A stretch of DNA of 64,000 nt, from assembly GCF_014898055.3 (NCBI RefSeq), contig NW_023601433.1, forward strand, positions 45,503,876 to 45,567,875. Reading direction: 5' to 3'. The translations under genes were made by a program, and so were the position numbers. Source of the stretch: Talpa occidentalis. Its lineage: Eukaryota; Chordata; Mammalia; Eulipotyphla; Talpidae. Below are positions 9,869 to 21,842 of this stretch, in pieces. The stretch's first letter is position 1. Every line of letters starts with the position of its first letter. The notes beneath the pieces were generated by a model. The model was not told the origin of the DNA, searched no databases, and saw only the letters and a list, made by a program, of their open reading frames with translations.

Positions 9869-12049
9869 ATGGCGATGGCGATGTCGGACAGTGGGGCGAG
9901 TCGCCTGCGGCGGCAGCTGGAATCCGGGGGCTTTGAGGCGCGGCTGTACGTGAAGCAGCTCTCGCAGCAGTCGGACGGGGACCGGGACCTGCAGGAGCAC
10001 CGGCAGCGCATCCAGGCGTTGGCGGAGGAGACGGCGCAGAACCTGAAGCGCAACGTCTACCAGAACTACCGGCAGTTCATAGAGACCGCCCGCGAGATCT
10101 CCTACCTGGAGAGCGAGATGTACCAGCTCAGCCATCTGCTGACGGAGCAGAAGAGCAGCCTCGAGAGCATCCCGCTTACCCTGCTGCCGGCTGCCGCCGC
10201 CGCCGCCGGGGCTGCCGCGGCCTCCGGAGGGGAGGAAGGAGGCGGGGGCGCGGGGGGCCGAGACCATCTCCGGGGCCAGGCCGGTTTCTTCCCCCTCCCG
10301 GGGGTCGCCTCCCGCGACGGTGCCGGTCCGGGCGAGGAAGGGAAGCAGCGCACGCTCACCACCCTGCTTGAGAAGGTGGAAGGCTGCAGGCACCTGCTCG
10401 AGACGCCGGGGCAGTACCTAGTGTACAACGGGGACCTGGTGGAATACGAGGCGGACCACATGGCCCAGCTGCAGCGGGTGCACGGCTTCCTCATGAACGA
10501 CTGTTTGCTCGTAGCCACTTGGCTGCCACAGCGGCGGGGGATGTATCGCTACAATGCCCTTTATCCTCTAGATGGCTTGGCCGTGGTCAATGTCAAGGAC
10601 AACCCGCCCATGAAGGACATGTTCAAGCTGCTCATGTTCCCCGAGAGCCGTATTTTTCAGGCGGAAAATGCTAAAATCAAGCGAGAGTGGCTGGAAGTGC
10701 TGGAGGAAACCAAGAGGGCCCTCAGTGAAAAAAGGCGGAGGGAGCAGGAGGAAGCAGCGGCCCCTCGAGGGCCACCCCAGGTGACCTGCAAGGCTAGTAA
10801 CCCGTTTGAGGATGAAGAAGATGACACACCAGCTGCTCCGGAGGTAGAAGAAGAGAAGGTGGACCTCTCAATGGAATGGATCCAGGAGTTACCTGAAGAT
10901 CTGGATGTCTGCATTGCCCAGAGGGACTTTGAGGGGGCCGTCGACCTGCTGGATAAGTTGAACCATTATCTAGAGGATAAGCCCAGTCCACCTCCAGTAA
11001 AAGAACTAAGGGCCAAAGTGGATGAGCGTGTCCGACAGCTCACTGAAGTGCTAGTGTTTGAACTCTCTCCAGATCGGTCCCTGAGAGGTGGTCCCAAGGC
11101 CACCCGCAGGGCAGTTTCTCAACTAATTCGACTTGGCCAGTGCACAAAGGCTTGTGAGCTGTTTTTGAGAAATAGGGCAGCAGCTGTGCATACTGCGATA
11201 AGGCAACTTCGCATTGAAGGTGCCACTTTGCTTTACATTCATAAGCTCTGCCATGTCTTCTTTACCAGCCTTCTCGAGACTGCCAGGGAATTTGAGACCG
11301 ATTTTGCAGGCACTGACAGTGGATGCTACTCTGCCTTTGTGGTCTGGGCAAGATCAGCTATGGGCATGTTTGTGGATGCTTTCAGCAAGCAAGTGTTTGA
11401 CAGTAAGGAGAGTCTCTCTACAGCAGCGGAATGTGTAAAGGTGGCAAAAGAGCATTGTCAGCAACTGGGCGACATTGGACTAGACCTCACTTTCATCATC
11501 CATGCCCTGCTGGTGAAAGACATCCAAGGGGCTTTGCACAGTTACAAGGAGATCATTATTGAAGCCACAAAACATCGCAATTCAGAGGAGATGTGGAGGA
11601 GGATGAACTTGATGACTCCAGAGGCCTTGGGTAAACTCAAAGAGGAGATGAAGAGTTGCGGGGTGAGTAACTTTGAGCAGTATACGGGGGATGACTGTTG
11701 GGTGAACCTGAGTTACACAGTGGTTGCTTTCACCAAACAGACTATGGGCTTCTTGGAAGAGGCACTGAAGCTGTATTTCCCGGAGCTGCACATGGTACTT
11801 TTGGAGAGTCTGGTGGAAATCATTTTGGTTGCTGTTCAGCATGTGGATTATAGTCTTCGGTGTGAGCAGGATCCAGAGAAGAAGGCTTTTATCAGACAGA
11901 ACGCATCCTTTCTGTATGAAACAGTCCTCCCTGTAGTGGAAAAAAGGTTTGAAGAAGGTGTGGGGAAACCGGCAAAGCAACTTCAAGACCTGAGAAATGC
12001 ATCTAGACTTATTCGTGTGAATCCGGAGAGTACAACGTCCGTGGTCTGA
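9869..12049 (+). CDS. EXOC8: EXOC8 (Exo84), exocyst complex component 8
   Basis: Single-exon gene of 726 codons. Exo84 is one of eight exocyst subunits that tether Golgi-derived vesicles to the plasma membrane; it is an effector of RalA. The protein begins MAMAMSDSGASRLRRQLES; the ATG has G at -3 and G at +4, and the start matches the human protein. An N-terminal Vps51/Exo84-type coiled coil spans about 20-115. A poly-alanine tract sits near 108-118; one extra alanine against my recollection of the human 725-residue protein may account for the length. A PH domain lies at about 180-284 (GQYLVYNGDLVEY to EWLEVLEETKRA), and the Exo84 C-terminal helical domain starts near 334 (MEWIQELPEDLD). The end NPESTTSVV is conserved. 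No internal stop or frameshift. It shares a promoter with SPRTN and converges on GNPAT. Confidence 0.98.
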   Translation: MAMAMSDSGASRLRRQLESGGFEARLYVKQLSQQSDGDRDLQEHRQRIQALAEETAQNLKRNVYQNYRQFIETAREISYLESEMYQLSHLLTEQKSSLESIPLTLLPAAAAAAGAAAASGGEEGGGGAGGRDHLRGQAGFFPLPGVASRDGAGPGEEGKQRTLTTLLEKVEGCRHLLETPGQYLVYNGDLVEYEADHMAQLQRVHGFLMNDCLLVATWLPQRRGMYRYNALYPLDGLAVVNVKDNPPMKDMFKLLMFPESRIFQAENAKIKREWLEVLEETKRALSEKRRREQEEAAAPRGPPQVTCKASNPFEDEEDDTPAAPEVEEEKVDLSMEWIQELPEDLDVCIAQRDFEGAVDLLDKLNHYLEDKPSPPPVKELRAKVDERVRQLTEVLVFELSPDRSLRGGPKATRRAVSQLIRLGQCTKACELFLRNRAAAVHTAIRQLRIEGATLLYIHKLCHVFFTSLLETAREFETDFAGTDSGCYSAFVVWARSAMGMFVDAFSKQVFDSKESLSTAAECVKVAKEHCQQLGDIGLDLTFIIHALLVKDIQGALHSYKEIIIEATKHRNSEEMWRRMNLMTPEALGKLKEEMKSCGVSNFEQYTGDDCWVNLSYTVVAFTKQTMGFLEEALKLYFPELHMVLLESLVEIILVAVQHVDYSLRCEQDPEKKAFIRQNASFLYETVLPVVEKRFEEGVGKPAKQLQDLRNASRLIRVNPESTTSVV

Positions 12050-14380
12050 TGCTTGGACCTGTTGATGTGTATACATATGTATTGCTCATGTATTATTTAT
12101 ATTTATATTTCATTAGCATATTCTTCAGAGCCTCAAGCACAACTTTAAAATAAAAGATGCCCATTGAGAAAGGCAAAGTCGAAAAGAGGAAAAAGAAGTG
12201 TTGTAAAGCCCAAATAACAAAAACATTGGAACTATTAAAACATGTACTATGCTTTCCTTTTAAATTATGCCAACTCTAATGAATCTGTTGTCACAATATA
12301 GCATTTCAACTTATCTTTTGAGTCAGTACTCACTTTCTCACAATATATATTATGCAGCACAGAGAAATGTTAGTATCTATAAAAACATAGTGTTTGTGTG
12401 GTGTGAAGTTTCCTGATTGACTAAATCATTAGGTTTTTAAATGTTTCATTGCCATGTGAAACACCCTGCCTCATGTACTTGCCCACCTTAAAACATAATG
12501 GAACAATTTAGGGAAGAAAAGGGAGTTAGGAAAATTGACTTCAGGGTAAGTCTTGGTGGAAAGCATTCCTGTTTGAAACTGGCTAGTGTGCAGCCTCAAA
12601 TATTCTATCCTTATGCAAGAGGAAGCAACAGTTCTGCAAATGTTTCCAACATAGTTTGAATGGCTAATTTTCAATGGTTAATTTGTGGTTTTAGGATATT
12701 TGATTTGGAACATTTCCTTGAAAATCTTAAGGATTGTGATAATTGTTTAGATCCTCTCCCACTTTCAATGTAGATTAGTGACTCAGACTTCCTGCAAGTG
12801 AGAGAACAGTTTTCTTTAAAATACTTTTTAGATTTCAGATTCTGGCTGCATATTGTTCTGAAGGATGGTTGTTTTGAGCAGAGATTTGTTTTTTGTTTTT
12901 TGGTTTTTTTGCAACAAAATAGAGAAAATTTAGACATTGTACCCCAAGCAAAGGGAGGGAAAGAGCCTTTGGAGACTCTTATTAAATGCTTCATGCTGCA
13001 TTTTTCTTTATTTTTCTTGCTTTGTTTTTAAGGTGACCATGTGCTTACTTCAGATTGTTTAGTAAAACAAAAATTACTAAAGAAATTTAAGCTTCCCGAG
13101 GCTTCTAAACTATTGTTTCTATTGTATCTCGATAAAACATTCCACTACTTTAAGAAAAATCATCTTAGCTAAGATCCATTTTTCCCCTAGTTTATAGTTG
13201 TGTTTCTTGTCCATAAGTGCCATTTCTAATGCAATGACTTCAAAAGATCATTCCCTTTATTTGAACAGAAGTAGTGGTGTTAAGATTGGGAATTATGCAA
13301 AACCTAAAATAGCTTCCAAATAGTGGCTTAAGGTTGTAAAGCTCCATGACTTAATTACCTTCCAGATAAAACCTTATTTTAAGCAGTGCATATTTAGAAG
13401 ATTGAAAATTATCAAAATTATAGATTTTCTTTGACTATTTTTTTTTCATACAACTTAACAATTTTCTAGATAACAACCATAACTGGATATCACTGCTAAT
13501 CAAAAACAGTTATAATTTGTCTTTTTTAAGATCACTGGAAACTTGAATTTTGATCAAAATTTTCTATTTTGTGCTTCTTATAGTTTCTGAAATTACATTG
13601 TATTTGAAACAGGTGTTGTGTATATATTTGATGCTGGGTCCATGAACTGATACTTCTGAAATCAAAGCTTCTCAAGGCATGAAGTTGTAAAAACTTAAAT
13701 GTGTGTACTCAAATATTTAAACGGTTGCTTCTTCATAGTATTATCTGCTTTTGAAAACTGGAAGTACAAAATTTTCTTCTGTTAAAATTTGTGTGGTCTT
13801 TAAAGTTGTCGCTGAAGGATATGCTTTTGATGAATCAGTTAGTGTGGGGAATTGATTAACAACCACCTATGTTATTAATGTACCTCTGTGCGAAGACAGA
13901 GCAATTACATTGCCTTCCTCAAAGTGCAGTTGAGCGCTTCTCTAATTCTTGTTTAATTAGACTCCAAGTTCTAAAACTTGAATGCAGTTAGAAATTGTCC
14001 AAATATAGTACATATGCTAATAAACCACTTGAAGGTTGATTTGTTGTTTGCTTGAAACATAACACTATCACTTGAGCTTGGAATCACAGACTTGATTGGA
14101 TTAATTGCTGTTGTAAAAAGACACCCTGTGGAATTACGTCTGTTTTTGATTAAAGCCTCATTTTATGTAAGTGCTGAAAACTCAGTAATTTTTATTTAAA
14201 ATACTACCTGTCGTTAAATTTATCACCAGTTTTATTTTGCAACTTGCTTACCTAGGATTGGGAAGTTGGCATTTGACATGTAGTATAAAATCAGTATATG
14301 TACATTTCTCTTATTGTTCCACTGTGATATGAGGGAATCTAAAATGTTTTATCAAAATAAAGCTTAAAACTTTTTTACAC
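12050..14380 (+). other. EXOC8: EXOC8 3' UTR with alternative poly(A) signals
   Basis: About 2.3 kb of AT-rich, repeat-free sequence after the EXOC8 stop. AATAAA occurs at 12149-12154, 14019-14024 and 14356-14361. The absence of SINEs until 14478 suggests the last signal marks the main transcript end. The exact cleavage site is inferred. Confidence 0.65.
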
Positions 14381-14477
14381 TGGATAAAATTGATTGATAT
14401 TACAGTGTTTCATTTCTATTAAGAGTTTAATGTTCTATTCTTATTATTGAAATATGTTTTGAAAAGCTTTAGGCTTG

Positions 14478-14783
14478 GGCCTCCCTGGTGGGCAGCGGTT
14501 GAGCACTGGGTTGCGAAGCTGCCCGCAGCCTCTGCAGTGCCGGTTCGATCCCCAGCTGTTCCCCGGCCACCGGAGGAGGGTCCCACATGGCACGCAAACC
14601 TCTCCTGCCGCCCGCTGCTCCCCTCAGCAGTGTACTTCGTCAGTCTGCCTGTTCTGCTCTCCGCTCTGGCTCTGGTGAATTCTCTCACCCTCCTGCGCTT
14701 CTGACTGTACCCAGTGCTTGTATATATAAATAAATAAATAAATCTTTAAAAAAAACCCCAAAAAACATGAATAAAAAAAAAAA
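14478..14783 (+). repeat. tRNA-derived SINE, type 2
   Basis: Starts ggcctccctggtgggcagc; ends in a TAAATAAA...CTTTAAAA tail plus A-rich sequence. Flanked by a 17-bp target duplication with one mismatch: gaaaagctttaggcttg (14461-14477) and gaaaagctttagacttg (14784-14800). Head variant TTGAGCACTGGGTTGCGAAG and CAGTGCTTGTAT end define type 2. Confidence 0.92.
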
Positions 14784-15332
14784 GAAAAGCTTTAGACTTG
14801 TTTGTTTTTTTCATATTGGAGTGGTAAATAGGGAGCTGCTAGTGTTATGCTACTATCAGAACTGTGATTAAATAAGATCTCAGGATTTTTTGTTTTTTTA
14901 AGGATTCCCTGGAATGGGAAATTCCAAATATATAAAATACCATTTTACGCTAAAAAAGTGGAGTTTATACCATCTGCACGTCTCTAAATGAAAAAAATAT
15001 TATGTAGGCCATATGACCTAGGAATTGCCACCATAAATGATTTCATCATTTGTTTTTAGGTGAGTAAATATTAAGGGAATATAGTTGATTTTAAATTATT
15101 ACATACTACATCTCACATTCACTATAATGTGGGGTGGAATGGATAAAATTCAGCTTTGCTTTCTTTTTAGTATGTTTAAAAGTAAATTGAATGCAAATGT
15201 GTTACAAAAAAAAAGAATATTGCAGATTCAGTTCTGTGGGAATACTGAGGAGAAAGAGCAGTATTATTTTGCGTTGTTTGGAATTCCTCATGGAATTGTT
15301 GGCATTGGAGCTGTTCCTTGAAAAACAAGATG

Positions 15333-15601
15333 GGGCCTCCCCTGGTGCCGCAGGCAGTTGAGCACAGCTCTCTGAAGCTGTCCGCAGCCTCTGCGGAGCC
15401 AGTTAGATCCTGGCTGACCAGTGCAGGTCCTACATGGCGCGGCGGACCTCTTCTGTTGCGCCCGCTGCTCCCCTCAGCAGTGTACTTTGTCAGTCTGCCT
15501 GTTCTGTTCCCCACTCTATCTCTGGTGAATCCTCTCACCCTGTGGCGCATCTGGCCTGTACCCCAGTTCTTGTATGCATAAGTAAATAAATCTTTAAAAA
15601 G
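15333..15601 (+). repeat. tRNA-derived SINE
   Basis: Head gggcctcccctggtgccgc, tail aagtaaataaatctttaaa. A 12-bp target duplication aaaaacaagatg flanks it exactly (15321-15332 and 15602-15613). Confidence 0.9.
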
Positions 15602-15799
15602 AAAAACAAGATGCACAAAGATCATGACCAGCAGAAGACAAAAAAGTGGGAATAGGTGAGGCTCTTACGGAGTTAAGTGCTGACAAGGTTGTGGAGTGGG
15701 ACAAACAGGGAAGTAGGCTGCTATCACAGCCCCAATGCCAATGATTTCATATTGGAGGAAAGAAAAGTTTGGTAAGGGACGCATGTTGTCTTTATTTTT

Positions 15800-16049
15800 T
15801 TTAAAAAAAGATTTATTTATACAAGAGCTGGGGTATAGGCCAGATGTGCGGGAGGATGAGAGGATTCACCAGAGACAGCAGAAAGCAACAGGTAGACTGA
15901 CTGAAATGCACTGCCGAGGGGAGCAGCAGGCGAGACAGGAGAGGTCTACCGCGCCATGTGGGATTCTCACCGGAATCGAACCCGCGCTGCAGAGGCTACG
16001 GACAGCTTGACAGTGCGGTGGTCAACCGCCTGCGCCACCAGAGAGGCCC
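15800..16049 (-). repeat. tRNA-derived SINE
   Basis: Reverse copy: A-tail as 'ttttttaaaaaaagattta' at left, head complement 'ccaccagagaggccc' at right. Flanks ggtaagggacgcatgttgt (15771-15789) and ggtaagtgatgcatgttgt (16050-16068) form a target duplication with two mismatches. Confidence 0.88.
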
Positions 16050-16249
16050 GGTAAGTGATGCATGTTGTGTTAATAAAGCTTGAATCCATGCAGAGCATAT
16101 GAAGTAAAAAAGTCAAGGTATCCCACCCAAACTCCCATTACCTCCCCCCACCAGAGGTAATACTGGTAAGTTTCTTGTACATCTTTTTCCAGAAATTGGA
16201 TCGTACTCTACATACCATTGAACGTCTTGCTTTCATTCACTTGCCAATT

Positions 16250-16484
16250 CTTTTTTTTTAAAGATTTACTTATTTATGCATACAAGAGCTGGGGTGAAGG
16301 CCAGAGATAGAGTGGGGGAACAGAACAGGCAGATTGACTGAAATACACTGCTGAGGGGAGCAGAGGGTGAGATAGGAGAGGCCATGTTGGTTAAGTCCCT
16401 GGCAGGGGATGGAATTCGTGCTGCAGTGACTGCCCATAGTTTCAGAGTGCTGAGACTTTACCCCTTGAGGCAGCAGGGAGGCCC
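16250..16484 (-). repeat. tRNA-derived SINE (diverged)
   Basis: Reverse copy with 'aaagatttacttatttatg' tail complement and 'gcagggaggccc' head complement. Older and more diverged than neighbours. Confidence 0.85.
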
Positions 16485-16930
16485 TTTATTCATTTCTTAA
16501 AAACAGTATTTTTTATTCATTTTTGCTAATTTTAACTGCAAAAAAAATAGTAGGTTTATAATCTTAATGAGTGAGCTTGACAATTTTGTATTTGTTTATG
16601 TCCTTTGCCATTTTATTCTTTGATTATCTGTATATTGTGTAGGAACTGATGATATATTTAGGAAATTAATCCTTCATGGGTGCTCAGTGTTGTAGACTTA
16701 GTTTGTCATTCATTCATTTCATGTATTTTTGTAGGTAGTATATTTTAACTTGTTATGAATCGCCAGGTATGATCCTGTACCTCTGATTCATGCATAGTGT
16801 TGTAAGCCAATGTTATATCAATTAAAAAAAAATTACAGTGTGAGCCCTTTCTCATCCCACAGAATTCTTTGGAAACAAAAATAATAGTTACTTTAGCCAG
16901 TCTCAAAACAAAATGAAAAATAAAAACATT

Positions 16931-17129
16931 GGGCCTCCCCGGTGGCACAAGGGGTTAAGCACAGCACTGTGAAGCTGTCTGCAGCCATTGCAGTGAGTTC
17001 AATCCCTGGCCAGCCAGGGAGCTACTCACATGGTTAGCACCTTTCCTGTCTTGCCCGCTGCTCCCCTCAGCAGTGTACTTTGGTCAATCTGCCTGTTCTG
17101 TTCCCCGCTCTGTCTCTGGTGAATCCTCT

Positions 17130-17166
<37 letters not shown>

Positions 17167-17220
17167 CTCTGGCCTGTATCCCAGTTCTTGTATGCATAAA
17201 TAAATAAATCTTTAAAAAAA
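16931..17220 (+). repeat. tRNA-derived SINE with internal (AC)n
   Basis: Head gggcctccccggtggcacaa and usual tail. A dinucleotide (AC) run at about 17131-17163 has expanded inside the element where other copies read 'cctctcacc...'. Confidence 0.9.
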
Positions 17221-17695
17221 TTAAAACATTTATTCATGTTTCTTTGTACTACCTTGTGAAGCTAGAGACAGTGCCCCAGTTCCAGGACTCCCCTCTTACA
17301 CCTCCACTCAATATGGGGCTCCTGATGCAGCTGTCAGTGCCTCCCCCTATAGCTTACCAACCTGGACTGGGCTTAGACTGCATCAATGGCTGCCTTCCCC
17401 CAGCAGGGTGCCGCCTTTCCCTGGATTTGGCCGGAGGAGAGAAGGAGGGGCCACTCACAGGGAGAGCCTGTCAGCCTAGTAATTGCTGGAGTGGCTACCC
17501 ACACACTCATTCATGTTTTTCTTCTAGTAATTTTTTTTAATATCTGAAATTTTCCTTCACCTAATTTATTTTCAAGTAAAGACTATCATAAGAACCACTT
17601 GCACCACAAATAATGATCAAGTTGTTGCAACAATTTGAATCGTCCTTTTCCCCACTGACTTAAAAAATCATTTTAATAACGTTACTTTTATGTTA

Positions 17696-18317
17696 TGTTG
17701 GGTCGCGCAACAGCACACTGACAAAGACACGGGAGGCGTGGAGCAGGCTACATAATGCAGGCTGCTGCTGAGAGCAAGATCCTGGCCATTTTTGTTGATA
17801 GAGTAATCGTACAGCATCAGCTACACGCGCTAGGAGGACAAGGAGAAAAGGATTGGGTAAAACTCAGGAATGTCATTTAGGGCTTGGGGGGACATGAGGC
17901 TGCTGACCATGTTATCAGCTTGATGACCAAGCGTTGTAATTGAAAACGGATCACAGACCCCTGGCCACGGTCCTAATCTTATCAACAAGGCATTCCACTG
18001 GTCAGCTTTTGGGGTCCCTTGTCATACGTTGGTCCTCAGCCCCCCAGGCATTTCCAGTCATACCTCATGATGTATATGAGTCGGGAGTAAGTTTATGCAT
18101 CTGTTCTCAGCCTCCCGGGGTGTTCCCGGTCATACCTCTTGATGCATACCCTTCCCAGAATGATCGAGCTTTCTGCTCTTGATTGATATGAAAGGCACCT
18201 TGTAAGGTTTGGCTCAGATGACTGTGACTGGACAGTTCTGACCTTTGTGTAGGAATGCAGAACTGCAGGTAACTATAATGGTGGCTGAAGGGGCCACTTA
18301 AGTCTAGCAGCCCCACA
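17696..18317. mobile_element. Solo LTR with exact 6-bp target duplication
   Basis: 622 bp with TG...CA ends (TGTTGGGT at left, CCCCACA at right), flanked by atgtta at 17690-17695 and again at 18318-18323. No internal retroviral sequence remains, so it is a solo LTR. It holds two diverged copies of a roughly 50-bp unit (around 18028-18075 and 18100-18150, each with 'tcagcc...ccagtcatacct' or 'ccggtcatacct'). No AATAAA was seen, so the strand is uncertain. Family unknown. Confidence 0.8.
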
Positions 18318-18339
18318 ATGTTATATTTGTATCTGGGTA

Positions 18340-18720
18340 GATTGTTAGGCTCTATATTTTATTTCACTGATATTCCTATTTCTGTGCCCATATGAAGTAG
18401 TTTTCATTAACTTGAGACTTATAATTTAGTAACTGTCAGGACTGGTCTCCTGCTGTTTCAGGAGTTCCCTAAGTATGATGACATATTCATAACTCAAGTT
18501 TTATTGTGAATAAGTTTATGGCATTTTCTACCATTCCACAAAGAGTTGGCATTTTTATTGAAATCATATCAAGTCTATCAATTAATTTAAGGAAAATTGA
18601 CATCTTTGTAATTTTGAATTTTCATATGCAAGTAGCCTTTTGTATTTATTTCCATAGTATTTTGAAATTTTCTGGGGGTAGATTTTGCATGTTTTTTTGG
18701 TGAGTTTCTGCCTGGTATTC
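18340..18720 (-). repeat. LINE-1 ORF2-like fragment, antisense
   Basis: Contains antisense L1-type text such as 'aatttaaggaaaattgaca' and 'tttttattgaaatcatat', strongly diverged. Confidence 0.55.
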
Positions 18721-18821
18721 ATTTGCTTGTGCTGTTGTAAATGAAGTCTACCTCCATTATGGTTTCTGATTGTTAGGACTGGAGGCAAAGTACTGTTTAG
18801 TTACAAATGCTGCAGCCAGGA

Positions 18822-19050
18822 CTTTCCTGGTGGCATAGGGGTCAAGTCTCAGAGCTACCACTTCTATCCCCTGAGCTCGATCCCAGGCCCTGGAACTAAC
18901 CCACCTATGGCGCAGCAGACCTCTCCTGGCTCTAGATCCACCTGTTCTGCTCCCCATGCTGTCTCTAGTGAGTCCTCTCACCCCCCTGCACCTCCAGCCT
19001 ATATCCTGGGGTGTAGAAAACACACACACAAATAATAAAATAAAGAAAGA
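18822..19050 (+). repeat. tRNA-derived SINE (diverged)
   Basis: Head ggactttcctggtggcatag and body 'ctgttctgctccccatgctg'; the tail has become an (AC)/(AATA) mixture. One of the oldest copies. Confidence 0.75.
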
Positions 19051-19438
19051 AAACGTAACTTGCCCAGGTGGCTTCGGGTGACATCTCAAATAGCTAAAAC
19101 TGAAGGGCTTTGCTGGAAAGAGAAGGGAGGTCAGGTAGGAACCTTCAGAGAAGACACAAAGGTGTGTAGTTTTCTGCCTTCTCCATGGAAGAGGGATAAG
19201 GAGATTAGGTCTTCCAGGTACACCCCCTTTAAATGTCTTTTATAAAAGCATCCTCCCACAACCTTCAAAACCACTCCCATGAAATCAATCTTTGACCAAA
19301 AAGACCTATTTTAGGGTGGCAGATATTTGCTCCCCCACATTACAGCCCTGGCACTCATGAACCATGTTTGAGGCTGTTCCTTTTAGGGTCTGGCCATCTC
19401 CTCCAGTGGGCCTATGAGATATTTTGTGGGGTTTGTGT

Positions 19439-19711
19439 TTTTTTTTTGAAAGATTTATTTATTTATGCATACAAGAACTGGGGTACAGGCCAGAGGTGTG
19501 TGGGGGGTGGTAAGAGGATTCACCAGAGACAGAGTGGGGAGCAGAACAGGCAGATCTACTGAAATACACTGCTGAGGGGAGCAGCGGGTAAGACAGGAGA
19601 GGTCTGCTGCGCCACGTGGGTTGCTCCCTGGCCGGGGATCGAACTCCTGCTGCAGTGGCTGGTGGTAACTTGATAGCGCCATGTCTTTAACCCCTGTGCC
19701 ACCCCTAGGAT
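19439..19711 (-). repeat. tRNA-derived SINE
   Basis: Reverse copy: 'aaagatttatttatttatgc' at left, body 'agacagagtggggagcagaa', head complement 'gtgccacccctagg' at right. Confidence 0.9.
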
Positions 19712-20237
19712 ATATTTTATAGACCAAAAAGCCACCCTCCCCTCTCTTCTTTGTGTGTGTTTGCTCCTTTGATGGAACTCTGCTTCTTCCAGCAAATCCT
19801 GTTTTCATCCTTGGGTTTATTAAATCACTAAAAACAAGGCTAAGTGGTAATATTTTGTTGGCAATACTTTGCTTTCTACTTTGCTGCTAATTTTCATCAA
19901 GACAAGGAGACTGAAGCTTAATTTTTTTGTTTGAATGGTGAAAAAGTTAAGGAGAAAAAGAACAAGCAAAGTTATTCAGCCACATACTTAACAGGTATAT
20001 AAACTGAGTCACCAGCTCACCACGATGATGATTTTAAAAGGATAGTGGGAAAGAGAGAGAGAGAAAGAAAGGAAGTAATGACAAAACTAACCTCAGTTTG
20101 CCAGAGGGGTTCCAAGGCAGCTGAAATGACACCCTCCCACTCTTCACTCCAAAGGGAGCAGCTCTGGCCTTTGCAATTCAGTCATTAGCCCTCAGACATG
20201 AGATTTGTTTTTAAGGAAATGAGAGTTGGGCTTATTA

Positions 20238-20505
20238 TTATTTTTTTAAAGATTTATTTATTTGTTTATACAAGCACTGGGTACAGTCAGAAGCGCAGGA
20301 GGGTGAGAGAATTCACCAGAGCCAAAGCGGGGAACAGAACAGGCAGATTAACGAAGAACACTGCTGAAGGGAGCAGCAGGCGGCAGGAGAGGTCTGCGTG
20401 CCATGTGAGACCCTCGCCCGGCGGCCGGGGATCGAACCGGCGCTGCAGAGGCTGTGGGCAGTTTCGCAGCCCAGCGTTCAACCACTGCGCCACTGGGGAG
20501 GCCCC
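20238..20505 (-). repeat. tRNA-derived SINE, type 2, with perfect target duplication
   Basis: Reverse copy of type 2 ('acaagcactgggtacagtca'). Flanked on both sides by gagagttgggcttatta (20221-20237 and 20506-20522), an exact 17-bp target duplication, so this is a young insertion. Confidence 0.95.
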
Positions 20506-20609
20506 GAGAGTTGGGCTTATTAACCCAAGATTTTTTGACAAAAAGTATGTGTGAAATGCAAAACAATTGCCTTCATCCTGTGACTGAACTTTCTTGCTGC
20601 TCATTTTCC

Positions 20610-20735
20610 TTGTTAATAGGAGGATAATACTAACAGTATCTACCTCACAGTAATGTGAGGATTAAGTGAACTAATATTTATAAAGCACTTACTTCTAAAG
20701 GTTCCTGGCACACAGTAAGCACCCATAAGTGTTAG
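20610..20735 (-). repeat. MIR-type SINE fragment
   Basis: Reads 'acctcacagtaatgtgagg', then 'ttaagtgaactaatattta' and 'cctggcacacagtaagc', the usual reverse MIR core and end. Confidence 0.65.
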
Positions 20736-21321
20736 TCTTAAGTTTTACCTCCGCCAGGGACTGAGCCAAGCCAATGAGGGCTCCAGGTAGGGCCAAGGCC
20801 CCCACAGACTTCCCTTCACTTCAGTTCTTCACTTCTTGCACATGACAAAGAGTACCCTAGTTAAAATAAGTTTAATTTTTTTTTTTTGAGCAAATCACGA
20901 CCTTCCATTTTAATTCATGAATTTTGGAGTATAATTTCCATCTCACAAACATGTTTATCTGAAACTAAGAATAGTGTCAAAAAAAAAAAAAAAAGAAAAA
21001 GAGAATGGTTATTTATGCCAAAAATAGTCATTTATGCCAAATCCCAACATTTTATACCTAAGGAAAGACACCTAGAGAAAAATCCTGGGTGAGAGCCGTG
21101 TGGGGAGTGCCCCTGGTCCTTTGCACTGCCAACGGCTGCCATTAACTTGACTTTGTGCTGGATTATTTGGTACATTTTGAATTTTGTGTCTCTCCTTCTG
21201 TCCCAGTTCTCTGGGGCCTAACTTCTGTCTTGTGGTTCGTGCTGCTATGTGCCTTGGATTTGTTCTGGTGTTTTTGGGCCTCAGCTTCCCCACTTTTAGC
21301 TGAGTCTGTTTGACTGGGTGT

Positions 21322-21720
21322 TCACTCACAAGGAGGTGGGTAGTTTTGGAGTTTGATTGGGAACTGTAATTTTAAATCTTTTCTTTTCTTTCTTTGGCTA
21401 TGCCCTTTCAGACCAATTAAAGACCTTTGAGCACGCTGAGTCTGCTCACCTTCCCTTTGTGTGTGCAGGTGGTCAAACACTTGGAATAGGTATAATGGGA
21501 TTTTCCCCTTATCCACTTGGCGTCCTTGGGTTGCCCTCAGCCATGTGGCTACATTATGATGGCTGTGTTCAGCAGAGGGGCAGGCTGTAGGAGCCTGCAC
21601 AGCTGCCCAGACAAGCCCATCTACCCAAGTGACCTGGGCCTTGATTGGTCTATTGGAAACTGATCCTATTGCCACAAAATAGGCAGAAACAAAAACCAAC
21701 CTGTTTGCAAGCACACACAA
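21322..21720 (-). other. Unclassified 132-codon open frame, intergenic
   Basis: An open frame from ATG at 21720 to a stop at 21322, basic toward its C-terminus. No domain or homology recognised, no splice or promoter context. It could be a remnant of an old element or a chance open frame. Confidence 0.2.
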
Positions 21721-21842
21721 ATATTTTCTTATGTGGCACTGCTACAATTAATAAAAAAGTCTGCAACTGGAAAATCTAGGGCATAGCACTACTGACCTGA
21801 AATAGGACTGAATTTTTCAAAATTTAAACTCTTTAAAGCACT

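Noticed and set aside
9728..10393. 221-codon minus-strand frame over EXOC8
   Set aside because: Antisense shadow of the EXOC8 N-terminal coding region.
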